Origin: Quillaja saponaria
Lineage: Eukaryota > Streptophyta > Magnoliopsida > Fabales > Quillajaceae
Assembly: GCA_029379385.1 (NCBI GenBank)
Contig: CM055615.1
Coordinates: forward strand, 4,402,001-4,466,000
DNA length: 64,000 nucleotides
Direction of reading: 5' to 3'
Positions 48,247 to 59,663 of the stretch are shown here, piece by piece. The translations under genes and the position numbers were made by a program. The notes under the pieces are model-generated. The model searched no databases and was not told the origin of the DNA. It saw nothing but the letters and a program-made list of their open reading frames with translations. Within the stretch, counting starts at the first letter, position 1; each line of letters starts with the position of its first letter.

Positions 48247-48605
48247 TGGCAGAGTATACAATGGAACCAATTGAACTAATTGGAGCTTGACGATCAAATT
48301 AAGCAACTGGAGGGAGTAAAAGATAGCATTGAACATAGGGTTGAAAAGGAAAGAAGAAACTAAAGAGAAATTGAAAAGTGTGTTGAAGGCTAGTTTGTCA
48401 AAGTGAATGCGATCATTACAGAGGGAAAGAAATTTCATGAAGATGATGGGAATGCAAAGGCTGGTGGGTGTTCTAACTGGTTGTGGTAGCGATATAAACC
48501 TGAGTAGAACTGGCGAAAAAGATGGCAGAAACTTGTTGTTGAACTCATTAAAGAAGGGGATTTTAGGAGTGTTGCTTATAGCACTGTTCTTGAAGGTGTA
48601 GCCTC
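48247..48605 (+). pseudogene. NBS-LRR gene remnant, coiled-coil part
   Basis: One reading frame on the plus strand gives a recognisable coiled-coil domain of the RPS2-like CC-NBS-LRR class of intracellular immune receptors. It starts near AEYTMEPIE, continues LDDQIKQLEGVKDSIEHRVE, then KVNAIITEGKKFHED, and ends VVELIKEGDFRSVAYSTVLE just before the copia insertion. At least four stop codons interrupt it, so it is dead. The frame runs into the sequence on the far side of the copia element (VASTKSSF... at 53291 on), as expected of one gene split by an insertion. The minus-strand open frame over this region (48226-48696) has no support. Confidence 0.85.
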
Positions 48606-48882
48606 TGTAGAATGAGAGAAAATCATAGAGATGAGAAGGATGATGCTTATTTGATGCAACATAAACGCCTTTTATAGGTTTACAAAAAAAGTCCACTAAT
48701 GCTACTAACAGGGACTTAGCTAAAGACTAGGAAATAGAAAACAAACCCAGTGGAACAAACATTTGAATAATTCAAGGTAGACTTGGTCATACTACTAAGC
48801 TTGCTAACTTATCTAACAAATAAATTGCAAACAAGTTAGGACTCATTCTTCTAACAACGTGGTCTGGTGTTGATTCTTAACA
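48606..48882 (-). repeat. Copia 3' LTR
   Basis: 277 bp; the partner at 53014-53290 has the same length with scattered substitutions, so the insertion is not recent. Confidence 0.93.
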
Positions 48883-48924
48883 CTCCCCCTCAACACCAGC
48901 TCTCCTTCTTTCAACCATATTCAA

Positions 48925-51900
48925 CTAATGACAAAACTTTTCAAACTTGGTGATGCTTAAGCCTTTTGTGAATAAATTTGCAACTTGATCCTCTGTCTTA
49001 ATCTGCTTCAACCCAATTTCTTCTTGCAAAAATTTTTCTTTGATAAAATGATAATGCACTTCCACATGTTTAGTTCTTGCATGAAAAACTGAGTTCTCTA
49101 CCAAATGAATTATTGACTGGTTATCACAATACAAGGGAATTGCATAGTCAATTAGTTGACATAGATTCTTCAACAACTATATAAGCCAAGTGCTTTCTTG
49201 AGCTATCATTACTGCTGAATCGATACTTCGCTTCTGTTGTTAATAGAGACACAGTGGACTGCCTCTTATTGCACTAAGAAATTGACCTTGGCCTAAGTTT
49301 AAATACATACCTAGTAGTTGAACGATGAGTGTCATGATCTTCTGCATAATCAACATCACAATAGCCAACAATCTTGCAATCTCCACCTTTCTTGTACAAA
49401 ATACCATAATATGTCGTACTTCTCACACTATCTCAGTATTCGTCAAATAGCATCCATATGAGATTTCTTTGGTTTTTGCATGTATCGACTCATCACACCC
49501 ACTACATAAGAAATATCTAGTTAAGTCAAAGTTAAATAAATTAGAATCCTTACTAATTGTCGATACATTGTTACATCTTCCAAGTCATTTCCCTCATCTG
49601 CACATATTCTAGCATTTTGTTCAATTGGTGTTGAAATTGGCTTGCATCCAATCATACCAAACTTCTTTAACAAATCTTTGAAATATTTTTGCTGATGGAG
49701 AATTATTCCTTCTTCAGTATTATCTACCTCCAAACCAAGAAAGTGCTTAAATTGTCTTTTTTCATTTGAAAATGAATTGATAAGTTCTCCTGTGTTTGGA
49801 GAACTTGTTCTTCACAATCACCTGTTATGATTAAATTATCCATGTATACTAGCACAATATCTAGCTTTCCTTCATTGACTTTGACAAATAAACTAGAATC
49901 TACAAATGTCATCAAATAACCACTTTGAGTCAAGAATTCAACTATTTTAACATACCAAGGCCCTTGGTGCTTGTTTTAACCCATAAAACTGCTTTCTGCA
50001 ACTTATACATATATTCAGGATGATCTCTATTTTAAAAAACCATCGGTTGAATCATGTAAATCTCTCGATCAAACTCTCCATGCAAAAATGCATCATTCAC
50101 ATCTATTTGTCATAAGTTCTAGTGTTTGTTAGCTGCAAGTACAAGTAGGACTCACACGGTTGTGAACTTTGCTACTAGGACTAAATGTTTCATCATAGTC
50201 TAGTCCATATTGGTGAGTGAGCCTTCAAGCTACCAGAAGAGCTTTGTATCTTTTGATTGAACCATCTATGTATCATTTTACTTTATAAACCCTTTTGCTA
50301 CTAGCGCTAAACATTTCACATCTCTTGGTTTTGGCACCAGTTCCTAAGTCTAATTTTGTTTTAAGGCAGCAATCTTTCATCCATAGCTTCAATCTACACA
50401 GTATTCTGAGATGCTTCTTCATGTCTCGGGTTCTTTTGCATCTGCTTTTTCTACTATAGCAGCATTGGCATACCTGGTGTTTGGTTTTTAGATTCTTGTT
50501 AATCTTCTAGGTTGTGATTGTTAAGTAGGTATTTCTGCTTCACCATGTTCACCTTTTTCACTTGGTTATTGATACACACCAGTTTGCCAAAAATTTTGAG
50601 CTACACCTTGTTCAGCATCACCATCATCATATGCATCTCTAGTTTCATTGGAAGTTGATTGAAATTGAGCAGTTTGCAACTCAACTTCAAAATCATTTGA
50701 GTCTGGATAATATTTCCTTTTCTGGGGACCACCATAAGATGATTCATCAAATACCACATTTCAAGATGTGTAGTACTTTCTTGTTGTAGGATCATAGCAT
50801 TTCCACCCTTTTCTTTGTCTATCATATTCTATAAAGATGCACCTAATAGCCTTCTTGTCAATGTTGTTACGTAAATGATCTAGTAGAAACACATAGCATA
50901 TACGCTCGAACACTAGAAAATAGCTAACAGTAGGTTTCATGCTCCATAATTTTTCAAAAGGTGATAGAAAACATAACCTTTTCTGAGGAAGTCTGATGAT
51001 CACAAAGGCTTGCAATCCTCATTGCTTCAGCCTAAAACCTTCTAGGCATGTCCTTTGCATGAAGCACTACTACGACAAAATTTTGAAAGGATGTTTCTTT
51101 CTTTCTGCTACACTGTTTTGTTGTGGTGTATTGGCATATGTGAATTGATGATGTATTCAGCATTCTTGTAGGGTACTAAGAAAACTCGACTAAATTATCC
51201 TATCCTCGTTATTAATGCATAGGCAATAAAGTCTTTTATTAACTTCTGTTTCAACTGTTTCTTTAATCTCTTTAAATTTAGAAAAAGTATCAGATTTTTC
51301 TTTAACCAAGTAAACCCACACATACCTGGAAAAGTCATTTCTAAAGGTCACCATATATTTCATTCCACCAATTGATAACTATTTGACAAGTCCAAATACA
51401 TCAGAGTGTATTAACTCTAATGGTTGTTTTGCTTTAAACTTGGACTTTTCATATTGCAATTGGTATGCTTTACCATACTAACACCCTGCACAAATTGTAT
51501 CAGTTCTTATTTCAAGTTGGGAAAGTCCATTTAGTATTGACTTTTTCATCATTACACTAAGCTTGGAGTAGCTAACATGACTTAACCGTATATGCCATAA
51601 TTCTACTGTCTCATTCCTTCTCGTCTTGTTTACATATGTAGATTTCGCTAACATCATATAGACTGACTCTAATATTCTTCCCTTCATCACTAGCTTTTCT
51701 AAACTCTTGAGATCATGATACACCTTCATATCTTGTGGACCAAACAAAACAAAATGGTCTGATGATGTTAATTGTGCTAATGAAATTAGATTTTTCTTCA
51801 TGCCTGGAATATGGTAGACATTTTGAAGCGACACCTGGTCAGCATTAAATGGAGGAGAAACCATTGTCTTACCAATGTAAGCTATTTGTAACTTTGAGTT

Positions 51901-52910
51901 GTTAGCCATCACCACCATACGGCTTCCTTTGTATTCAGATAAATTTTGCAGCCTTTTCTTTATCACCTGTCGTATGATTTAAGCAACCGGAGTCAATGAT
52001 CCAATCATTCTCATAGTCAAGTTGTTTAAATGTTTATCACAAGTGAGTGCTAACTCATCCTCTTCTATAGCAAAAAGAGCTTCAGCATCCCAGTCATCTT
52101 CATTTTCCTCCTTTATATCAGAAGTAGCAGCATTACTTTCCATGGACATTTTCTTTGACCAACAATCATTTTCCATATGACCTTTCTTCCCACAATTCCC
52201 TTCAAACCTTCTACTATTACCATAATTCTTTGAAGCACCCTTTGTATGTGAGCTCTCCTCTCCTTGATAACTTTTCACCTCACCATATTTTGTTATCCAG
52301 TGGTGTGTTGCTTGGAGTAGCCTCTGCCTTGGTTTGCATACAGCGCTTCCTCTTCACCCTTCAGTGATACTCTTCCCATTTGCTTAGTCATAGCTTTTTG
52401 ACCTACAAGTAGATTCTCAAACTCAACAAGTGATGGTTAATTTGGCCATCCTTATACAGCTGCAACAAAACCTCTGAATTCTAGTCTTAAACCATGAATG
52501 ATTATTCTTTTCATCTTGGTTACCCCAATTTGAACTATTGGATCCAATTCTAAAATCTCACAACATATCGACATCACTTTGTGAAAATATTGTGCAATGG
52601 TTATGTCACGTATCTCTATTGACAGTAGCTCACTTTCTAAAAGTTGTAGTAGTGTATCATTCTTCTTTGAGAAAAGTTTAGCTAATATGTCCCAAGCTTC
52701 CTTTGGTGTCTTAGCATCTAGAATGTGCTCCAATACCTCTTCATCAATTATAGTTTTCAAAGCAAACATTGCTTTGCCTGCTTTGATCTTTACTGTCGCA
52801 TAATACCATTTGCATCCTCTACCATTAGCTGCATAACTTTGCTTCCATTGACGACCTCCCAAAGATCTTGACCTTGCATGTAGGACATCATACATGTCGA
52901 CCATGTATTA
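48925..52910 (-). pseudogene. Ty1/copia gag-pol, degenerate
   Basis: Read on the minus strand. Gag (52452-52904) begins MVDMYDVLHARSRSLGG. The zinc-knuckle region (about 52190) keeps [12 protein letters not shown] but has lost the first cysteine. The protease keeps [14 protein letters not shown] (about 51960-52000). The gag-pre-integrase domain (51478-51966) has [15 protein letters not shown]. The integrase C-terminal part lies near 50760-51015. Reverse transcriptase (49521-49933) has VLVYMDNLIITGD where YVDD is normal, so the second catalytic aspartate is replaced by asparagine. RNase H (48925-49176) has LYCDNQSIIHL and HVEVHYHFIKE. Multiple stops and frameshifts mean it cannot make an active polyprotein. 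Confidence 0.93.
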
Positions 52911-53013
52911 TAATTCAAGTTGTTGAGCTTTTTGATTCCTCCAACAACTTGAAGATCACTCATTGAATCGTAAAAAAAACCTCACACCGCTCCAATCAAG
53001 CTCTAATACTAAA

Positions 53014-53290
53014 TGTATAATAAGAGAAAATCAGAGAGATAAGAAAGATGTTGTTTATTCGATGCAACAGAAATGCCTTTTATAGGCTAACAAAAGAAGT
53101 CTAATGCCAATAACAGAAGTTAGCTAAAGACTATGAAATATTAAACAAACTCAGTGGAACAAACATTTGAATAATTCGAGGTAGACTTGGTCATACTACT
53201 AAGCTTACTGACATATCTAACAAATAAAGAAATTGCAAACAAGCTTGGACTTATCCTTTTAACAATGTGGTCTAGTGTTGATTCTTAACA
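53014..53290 (-). repeat. Copia 5' LTR
   Basis: 277 bp partner of 48606-48882. A second 5' LTR of the same element, duplicated, lies at 57674-57950. Confidence 0.93.
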
Positions 53291-53708
53291 GCCTCTACTA
53301 AATCTAGCTTTGTAAATATCATTGGGTCATGGAAGTCAATTGTGAAGGAGCTCATGGAAAAGATTCAATTTAGAAAAAGTATGAATTCCTTTCCAAGAAA
53401 ATTTGGGGCTAGTTTTTGGAGGGGAACATGAAAAAGATAACAGTTGCAAGATATTGCTTACTTCCAAAGATAAGGAAGTATTGTCTTCTGAAATGGGAAC
53501 ACAAAAGAATTTTCACATACAACCTTTAACAGAAGAAAAGAAGTGGAGTTTATTTGAAGGCATGGTAGAAGATGTTGTCTAAGATGACGATGTATGTCGC
53601 ACAACAAGGAAACTGGTAACTAGAAGTGCAGGTCTGCCTGATTCAATTATTGCACTAGCAAGGGTGTTCAAAAACAATAACATATCTAGTTGGAATGATG
53701 CCATAAGC
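53291..53708 (+). pseudogene. NBS-LRR remnant, linker to GLPL motif (copy 1)
   Basis: Directly after the copia element the gene continues in frame: TKSSFVNIIGSWKSIVKELM, which is the segment before the nucleotide-binding domain. After a frame change come FGGEHEKDNSCKIL (RNBS-B region), EMGTQKNFHIQPLTEEKKWS (RNBS-C region) and SAGLPDSIIALARVF (GLPL motif), up to SSWNDAIS. The P-loop and kinase-2 motifs that should lie between are absent, so ATP binding is lost through an internal deletion. A stop lies after EDVV. The hAT-like element at 53709 interrupts it next. Copy 2 at 57951-58344 lacks the same motifs. Confidence 0.88.
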
Positions 53709-54605
53709 AAGAGATGACAATTGGGCCAGGTCCATGTCAGGCCGGGCCCCTGTCCTAATAAGTCTGTTATTGGGTCCTAAAATGGGTCTTTGATGGATCT
53801 GGGTCTGGGTTTAGGTATTTTTATATTTTACCCGCTGGTTCTAGGTAAATTCTAAGGACCCTCTAGGTTTAAAATAAAACTTCTCAATAATATCACAATA
53901 TATATTTTTCAATTTTAAAAAATTCATGATTGTTAAGATTATAGGGTTGTATAATAATTGTAACATTATTTTTTAATTTTGAGTTCCAAAATTTTATCAT
54001 ATAGGAAGATTTTATCATTAGATTTGGGTTACCCAATTTTTCTATTTCTTTCAATGAATTTTCTAATTGACATTGTCATTCAATTGATTTCATTTCATTT
54101 GAATATTGTTTTGAAATCAATTTTCTTTTTCCTCAATCCTTTTCTTCATTCTTCCTAATTGATTACTTTTACGTTATTTAAAAAAAAAAAATCGAGCAGA
54201 TCTTGCTAGCACCAATGGATTTCTTATCACTAGAGGTCAGTTCCTTTCTTACCTCATCAACTTGGCCTTCACTAAGGTGAGAAGTATGCTAATCAAATAG
54301 GTTCAATGAGTTCATCAAACAAAATGGATGGCAACCACAATAATCTACACTTGTCTTGCACAGATTTCTTGCAACTTTTATTAAGTTTTTATGTCAAAGC
54401 TTGAGTTCATTTCATACAATTCTCTTTTAAATTTTAATAATTGAATATTTAAAAAAAATGGAAAAACATAGTTTTTTTTTTTTAATAAAAAAATTCAAGT
54501 CATGGGTAGACCCATTAGGTCTAGGAATACCCAATAAGTGATGGGTCTCACTTTCGAGTCCCTAATAAGTATGGGTAAACTTGGCTCGGCCCAATGCCAT
54601 CCCTA
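53709..54605. mobile_element. hAT-like non-autonomous element (copy 1)
   Basis: The ends are imperfect inverted repeats: AGAGATGACAATTGGGCC at the left, and at the right the complement of TAGGGATGGCATTGGGCC, typical of hAT-related elements of plants. The inner ends are rich in GGGTCT/GGGTA words; the core is AT-rich without coding capacity. It lies between NBS-LRR sequence encoding WNDAIS and QLTSSNS. I could not show a convincing 8 bp target duplication. The same element sits at the same place in copy 2 (58345-59210). Confidence 0.75.
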
Positions 54606-54775
54606 CCTGAGTCAACTAACAAGCTCCAATAGCAAAGGAATAAAAGGAAAACTCAACTTAGAATTGGAGTTGAGTTACAATCAACTAGAAAATGGAGTCA
54701 AGAAACTGTTCTTACTTTGTGTTATTCTTGTAATGATGTTCATAAGTTGGTTTGCAAACCAAATCACCAAAAAAA
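54606..54775 (+). pseudogene. NBS-LRR remnant, RNBS-D region (copy 1)
   Basis: After the hAT-like element the gene resumes with SQLTSSNSKGIKG, then LELSYNQLENGVKKLFLLCV, which matches the segment before and including the RNBS-D motif of CC-NBS-LRR proteins. It runs out at ISWFANQITKK into AT-rich sequence, with no MHD motif and no leucine-rich repeats. The open frame starting at 54538 begins inside the hAT-like element, so its N-terminus is not part of the gene. Confidence 0.85.
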
Positions 54776-55043
54776 AAAAAATAGTTTGTTTTTCTTTTTC
54801 TTTAAATTTGGTTATAAAATTTATCTTAATTAACCGATACCGAATCGAATTTTTTATATAGATTTTTTAATTAAATAGTAATTATCAATATTATTGAATA
54901 TTTAATTTTACATATATTTCAAATTTTATCACATTCTACTTTAGGCCCAAACCAAACCATAAACTTTAATCTTAATTGTGATGGCCAGCAAAAAAAACTC
55001 ATTTGAACTTAAAACTTAGATGGCCCAAAACAAATTAAAAAAA
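54776..55043. other. AT-rich sequence between NBS remnant and LTR
   Basis: Contains AACCGATACCGAATCGAAT and a block (CTCATTTGAACTTAAAACTTAGATGG) shared with copy 2 and, inverted, with 8470-8540. No gene. Confidence 0.5.
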
Positions 55044-55643
55044 TCAACCCAAATGACACACCTCTCTCGGAGGTATGACTGGCCAGAGGAATTGATAACC
55101 AAACCTCCATAACCCTGACTTCAAATAAGAAACGAACATGACACTTGATTAACTAAAGAGTAAAAGTAAATTTTATAAAATATGAGTTAACTAAAAAAAA
55201 ATTGTTTACTGAAACTTATAACAATTTATTAAAAATTTTGGCAGAGGTTCTCCATAGTGTAGAACATGTCCATAAAATTTAAAAACATATTCCTATTGTC
55301 ATACAATAACAACTACAACAACAAAAACAACAAGGAGCTCCGCCCCAATTCTCATCATAATAACAATTAACTAAACTATTACCCCATATAAGACCAGGAA
55401 CCTCACAGCTTTAATATTACTGTAAACTTTCATCCTTTGACTTCAAGATTGAGATTCTGAAAAATTACTTTGCCGCCAATCACTTGGCAAAGTCCATTAT
55501 CGGTAACTACCATCCTTGAGATCCTGTTACTTAAAAAATAACCACAGAAGATAAATGAGTTCTATGGACTCCGTGAGTGAAAAATTGTACCTAAAGGGTA
55601 CTAGCATCACCCAACACACGTATAGAATATATTTTATCTTAAA
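55044..55643 (-). mobile_element. Truncated gypsy LTR (copy 1)
   Basis: It starts TGACACACCTCTCTCGG after CCAAA, exactly as the LTR at 59664 does, and follows it closely for 600 bases, then breaks off at about 55643, where copy 2 continues. The break is the right edge of the duplicated segment. Confidence 0.85.
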
Positions 55644-55949
55644 AACATCATATGTTTGTCTATTTCGTCCTAAATGGTTCAAATCATCATAAACTCTTGT
55701 GTTAGAATACTAGACTATATTTGTTATTAAATGTGAAAGCCAAGTCATTAAATATTATTGTATTGTAATTTTTTGTGTCTATTTAACTGATTAAAATTAA
55801 CATACTTGATAGAAAAAAAAATTAAAAACTTGAACAAATTAATAAAAAAATTCAATTTTAAGTGACCAAAACATTAATTAAGCCACCATTTGAATTAAGG
55901 TTTTTGGTAACCAGTTCTTAGGCCACTGGTTAAGAAACATTTAATACTC

Positions 55950-56119
55950 ACCTAACAAATTGTGGTTCAAGTGGCAAGGCATGCTTGATCTCAGCGATTG
56001 AGTGGCCTATGCCGAGCCTACAAGAAAACACTTGTGAGTAAGGACAGTCATGAACCCTGAACGAGATTAGGCTTACACCATTTGAGTATGGAGATACTCA
56101 TGAAAAAAAGAAAAAAAAA
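55950..56119 (+). mobile_element. SINE-like retroposon with 18 bp target duplication
   Basis: A 170 bp insert with a tRNA-like box A region (GTGGTTCAAGTGGCAAGGC) near its start and a poly(A)-rich tail (AAAAAAAGAAAAAAAAAA) at its end. It is flanked by the direct repeat AAGAAACATTTAATACTC (55932-55949 and 56120-56137). Length, tail and long target duplication are the features of a SINE. Confidence 0.88.
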
Positions 56120-56175
56120 AAGAAACATTTAATACTCTTGTTTTTCTTAATTTTTATAAAAATATGTTTCTAGTT

Positions 56176-56574
56176 ATTAGTCTTGGAGTCTTCATTTAAT
56201 TCCTAGGACACTAATACCCTTAAAATAAATTCAGTATTTTATTTAAATAATTATTTCCAATATTATTTTAATTCTTAAAATCAAAATTAAAAAGAAGATT
56301 GAATTTTAAATTTTTTTTAATAAAGAAAAGATTCATTTTATATTATAAAAAATATTATATTTATGAAAAACAAAAAGAGTGTATGAAAGAAAAATAGATA
56401 CATATAAATTTATTAGAAAATACTGTAGTTTATTAATTTAGATTTATTTTTTTAATATTTTTTATTTATTTTAATTTTAATAAATTAAAATATAAATAAT
56501 TATTTAAATAAAATACTGAAATTATTTTAAGGGTATTAGTGTCCTAATAAAAATGGAAGACTCCAAGACCAATA
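56176..56574. mobile_element. MITE with ~80 bp terminal inverted repeats
   Basis: The left end TTGGAGTCTTC ... GGACACTAATACCCTTAAAA continues to CAGTATTTTATTTAAATAATTAT. The right end is its complement, with a few differences. The core is pure AT-rich sequence. No protein is encoded. The target duplication is unclear because the terminal repeats extend into AT-rich flanks. Confidence 0.85.
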
Positions 56575-56831
56575 AATCACATCTTTTACCTAATTGTTTG
56601 GTTTCATAATTTCTCGAAAGTAGGAATGTAATAGTGCCAAGATTTTGAGTGGTCCAGCAATACCTGAAATCCTATTTGGATAATTAGTATTCACTTAATT
56701 CATATTGACATGTGAGGAGCTTTTTGCAATTTATTTACCAAAATACCCCTATAATTTCGCATTCATAGTTCAGAAAAACGCTTTTTTTACTGTGCTATTT
56801 TGATTATCCACAAGTGATCTAGTACTCTCTA
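56575..56831. other. Short unique spacer
   Basis: I see no gene; it ends where the second copy of the copia/NBS block begins (about 56832). Confidence 0.4.
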
Positions 56832-57673
56832 TTACCATAATTGTAACACTTCCCTTCAAACCTTCTACTATTACCATAATTCTTTGAAGCTCCCCCTGTA
56901 TGCGAGCTCTCCTCTCCTTGATCACTTTTCACCTCATCATTATTCTTGTTATATCTACCAGTGGTGTGTTGCTTGGAGTAGCCTCTGCCTTGGTTTGCAT
57001 ACAGCTCTTCCTCTTCACCCTTCAGTGATACTCTTCCCATTTGCTTAGTCATGGCTTCTTGACCTGCAAACAGATTCTCAAACTCAACAAGTGATGGTTG
57101 ATTTAGCCATCCTTATACAACTGCAACAAAACCTCTGAATTCTGGTCTTAAACTATGAATGATTATTCTTTTCATCTTGGTTACCCCAATTTGAACTATT
57201 GGATCCAATTTTGAAATCTCACAACATATTGACTTCACTTGGTGAAAATATTGTGCAATGGTTATGTCACGTTTCTCTCTTGACAGTAGCTCACTTCCTA
57301 AAAGTTGTAGTAGTGTATCATTCTTCTTTGAGAAAGTGTAGTTAATGTGTCCCAAGTTTCCTTTGGTGTCTTATCATCCTGAATGTGCTCCAATACCTCT
57401 TTATCAATTGTAATTTTCAAAGCAAACATTGATTTGCCTTCTTTGATCTTCACTTTCGCATGATACCATTTGCATCCTCTACCATTGGCTGCATAACTTT
57501 GCTTCCATTGACGACCTCCCAAAGATCTTAACCTTGCATGTAGGACATCATACATGTCGACCATGTATTATAATTCAAGTTGTTGAGCTTTCTGATTCCT
57601 CCAACAACTTGAAGATCACTCATTGTATCGTCAAAAAAACCTCACACCACTCCAATCAGGCTCTGATACTAAA
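56832..57673 (-). pseudogene. Copia gag fragment (copy 2)
   Basis: On the minus strand it has the gag N-terminus MVDMYDVLHARLRSLGG (57564 downward), the middle part with LLSREKRDITIAQYFHQVKS, and the start of the knuckle, FEGKCYN, where the next cysteine is tyrosine. A frameshift splits the two main open parts near 57300-57355. The primer binding site next to the LTR reads TTTAGTATCAGAGCC, closer to the standard initiator tRNA-Met site than copy 1. All of pol is missing. Confidence 0.9.
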
Positions 57674-57950
57674 TGTAGAATGAGAGAAAATCATAGAGAT
57701 GAGAAAGATGATGTTTATTCGATGCAACAGAAATGTCTTTTATAGGCTTACAAAAGAAGTCTAATGCCAATAACGAAACTTAGCTAAAGACTATGAAATA
57801 GAAAACAAACTCAGTGGAACAAACATTTGAATAATTCGAGGTAGACTTGGTCATACTACTAAGCTTACTGACTTATCTAACAATTAAAGAAATTGCAAAC
57901 AAACTTGGACTTATCCTTTTAACAACGTGGTCTGGTGTTGATTCTTAACA
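57674..57950 (-). mobile_element. Copia 5' LTR (copy 2)
   Basis: Starts TGTAGAATGAGAG and ends GATTCTTAACA, again followed by GCCTC and the NBS-LRR sequence. It has no partner LTR in this copy because the duplication took only one end of the element. Confidence 0.92.
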
Positions 57951-58344
57951 GCCTCTACTAAATCTAGCTTTGTAAATATTATTAGGTCATGGAAGTCAAT
58001 TGTGAAGGAGCTCATGGAAAAGATTCGATTTAGAAAAAGTAGAAATTCCTTTCCAAGAAAATTTGGGGCTAGTTTTTGGAGGGGAACATGAAAAAGATAA
58101 CAATTGCAAGATATTGCCTACCTCCAAAAATAAGGGAGTATTGTCTTCTGAAATGGGAACACAAAAGAATTTTCACATACAACCTTTAACAGAAGAAGAG
58201 AAGTGGAGTTTATTTGAAGATGACAATGTATGTAGCACAACAAGGAAACTGGTAACTAGAAGTGCAAGTCTGCCTGATTCAATTGTTGCACTAGCAAGGG
58301 TGTTCAAAAACAATCACATATCTGGTTAGAATGATGCCATAAGC
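57951..58344 (+). pseudogene. NBS-LRR remnant, linker to GLPL motif (copy 2)
   Basis: This has the same content as 53291-53708. The open part 58063-58329 reads LVFGGEHEKDNNCKILPTSK, then EMGTQKNFHIQPLTEEEKWS, LFEDDNVCSTTRKLVTRSAS, and LPDSIVALARVFKNNHISG, that is, the RNBS-B to GLPL region of a CC-NBS-LRR protein. It lacks the P-loop and kinase-2 motifs, as copy 1 does. Copy 2 lacks the stop-containing GMVEDVV insertion-like stretch seen in copy 1, so this part stays open, but a complete receptor is impossible. Confidence 0.88.
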
Positions 58345-59210
58345 TAGAGATGACAATTGGGCCAAGTCCATGTTAGGCCCAACCCTATCCTAATAAGTCT
58401 GTTATTGGGTCTTAAAATGGGTCTTTGATAAACATGGGTCTGGGTTTGGGTATTTTCATATTTTACTAGCTAGTTCTAGGAAAAATCTAAGGACCCTCTA
58501 AGTTTAAAATAAAACTTCTCAATAATATCACAATATATATTTTTCAATTTTAAAAAATTCATGATTATTAAGATTATAGGGTTGTATAATAATTGTAACA
58601 TTATATTTTAATTTTGAGTTTCAAAATTTTATCATATGGGAAGATTTTATCATTAGATTTGGGTTACCCAATTTTTCTATTTCTTTCAATGAATTTTCTA
58701 ATTAACATTTTCATTCAATTGATTTCATTTCGTTTGAATATTGTTCTGAAATCAATTTTCGTATTCCTCTATAGTTTTCTTCATTCTTCCTAATTGATTA
58801 CTTTTACGTTATTTAAAAAAAAAAAATCGAGCAGATCTTGCTAGCACCAATGGATTTCTTATGACTAGAGGTCAATTCCTTTCTTACCTCATCAACTTGG
58901 CCTTCACTAAGGTGAGAAGTATGCTAATCAAATAGGTTCAATAAGTTTATCAAACAAAATGGATGGCAACCACGATAATCTACACTTGTCTTGCACAGAT
59001 TTCTTGCAACTTCTATTAAGTTTTTATGTCTAAGTTTGAGTTCATTTCAAACAATTCTCTTCTAAATCTTAATAACTGAATATTTTTATTAAAAAAATGG
59101 AAAAACATGAGTAGACCCATTAGGTCTGGGAATACCCAATAAGTGATGGGTCTCACTTTTAGGTCCCTAACAAGTATGGGTAAACCTGGATTGGCCCAAT
59201 GTCATCCCTA
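58345..59210. mobile_element. hAT-like non-autonomous element (copy 2)
   Basis: It starts TAGAGATGACAATTGGGCC and ends GGCCCAATGTCATCCCTA. Collinear with 53709-54605 and about 30 bp shorter, mainly in the poly(A)/poly(T) part near the right end. Confidence 0.75.
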
Positions 59211-59385
59211 CCTGAGTCAACTAACAAGCTCCAATAGCGAAGGAATAAAAGGAAAACTCAACTTAGAATTGCAATTGAGTTACAATCAACTAGAAAATGG
59301 AGTCAAGAAACTATTCTTACTTTGTGTTATTCTTGTAAGGATGTTCATAGGTTGGTTTGCAACCCAAATCACCAAAAAAAAAAAT
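59211..59385 (+). pseudogene. NBS-LRR remnant, RNBS-D region (copy 2)
   Basis: Reads SQLTSSNSEGIKG and LQLSYNQLENGVKKLFLLCV, then ends as copy 1 does. The stop lies in the AT-rich sequence after ATQITKKKN. There is no leucine-rich repeat region. Confidence 0.85.
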
Positions 59386-59663
59386 TAATAATAATTTGGT
59401 TTTTTTTTTCTTTAAATTTGGTTATAAAATTTATCTTAATTAACCGATACCGAATCGAATTTTTTATATAGATTTTTTAATTAAATAGTAATTATCAATA
59501 TTATTGAATATTTAATTTTACATATATTTCAAATTTTATCACATTCTACTTTAGGCCCAAACCAAACCATAAACTTTAATCTTAATTGTGATGGCCAGCA
59601 AAAAAAACTCATTTGAACTTAAAACTTAGATGGCCCAAAACAAATTAAAAAAATCAACCCAAA

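Larger units (their letters stand above)
48606..53290 (-). mobile_element. Complete Ty1/copia element with target duplication GCCTC
   Basis: The LTRs at 48606-48882 and 53014-53290 are each 277 bp, starting TGTA and ending GATTCTTAACA. GCCTC lies directly outside both (48601-48605 and 53291-53295). On the minus strand a polypurine tract (TTGAGGGGGAGTG) precedes the 3' LTR, and an initiator tRNA-Met-like site (TTTAGTATTAGAGC) follows the 5' LTR. The body reads gag to RNase H on the minus strand, with many stops. Total length is 4685 bp, normal for a compact copia element. It is inserted in the NBS-LRR gene, in the opposite orientation. Confidence 0.95.
52185..55643. repeat. Duplicated block, copy 1
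   Basis: The gag end and 5' LTR of the copia element, the NBS-LRR remnant, the hAT-like element and the first 600 bases of a gypsy LTR reappear in the same order at 56832-60240, an offset of about 4.6 kb. The shared copia/NBS junction shows the copy was made after the copia insertion. Confidence 0.93.

Noticed and set aside
48226..48696. 156-codon minus-strand open frame
   Set aside because: Antisense to the NBS-LRR coiled-coil remnant, whose plus-strand frame has clear family similarity; the antisense frame also crosses the copia LTR boundary.
53700..54615. 8 bp target duplication of the hAT-like element
   Set aside because: CCATAAGC before and CCTGAGTC after match at only four of eight positions; not convincing.
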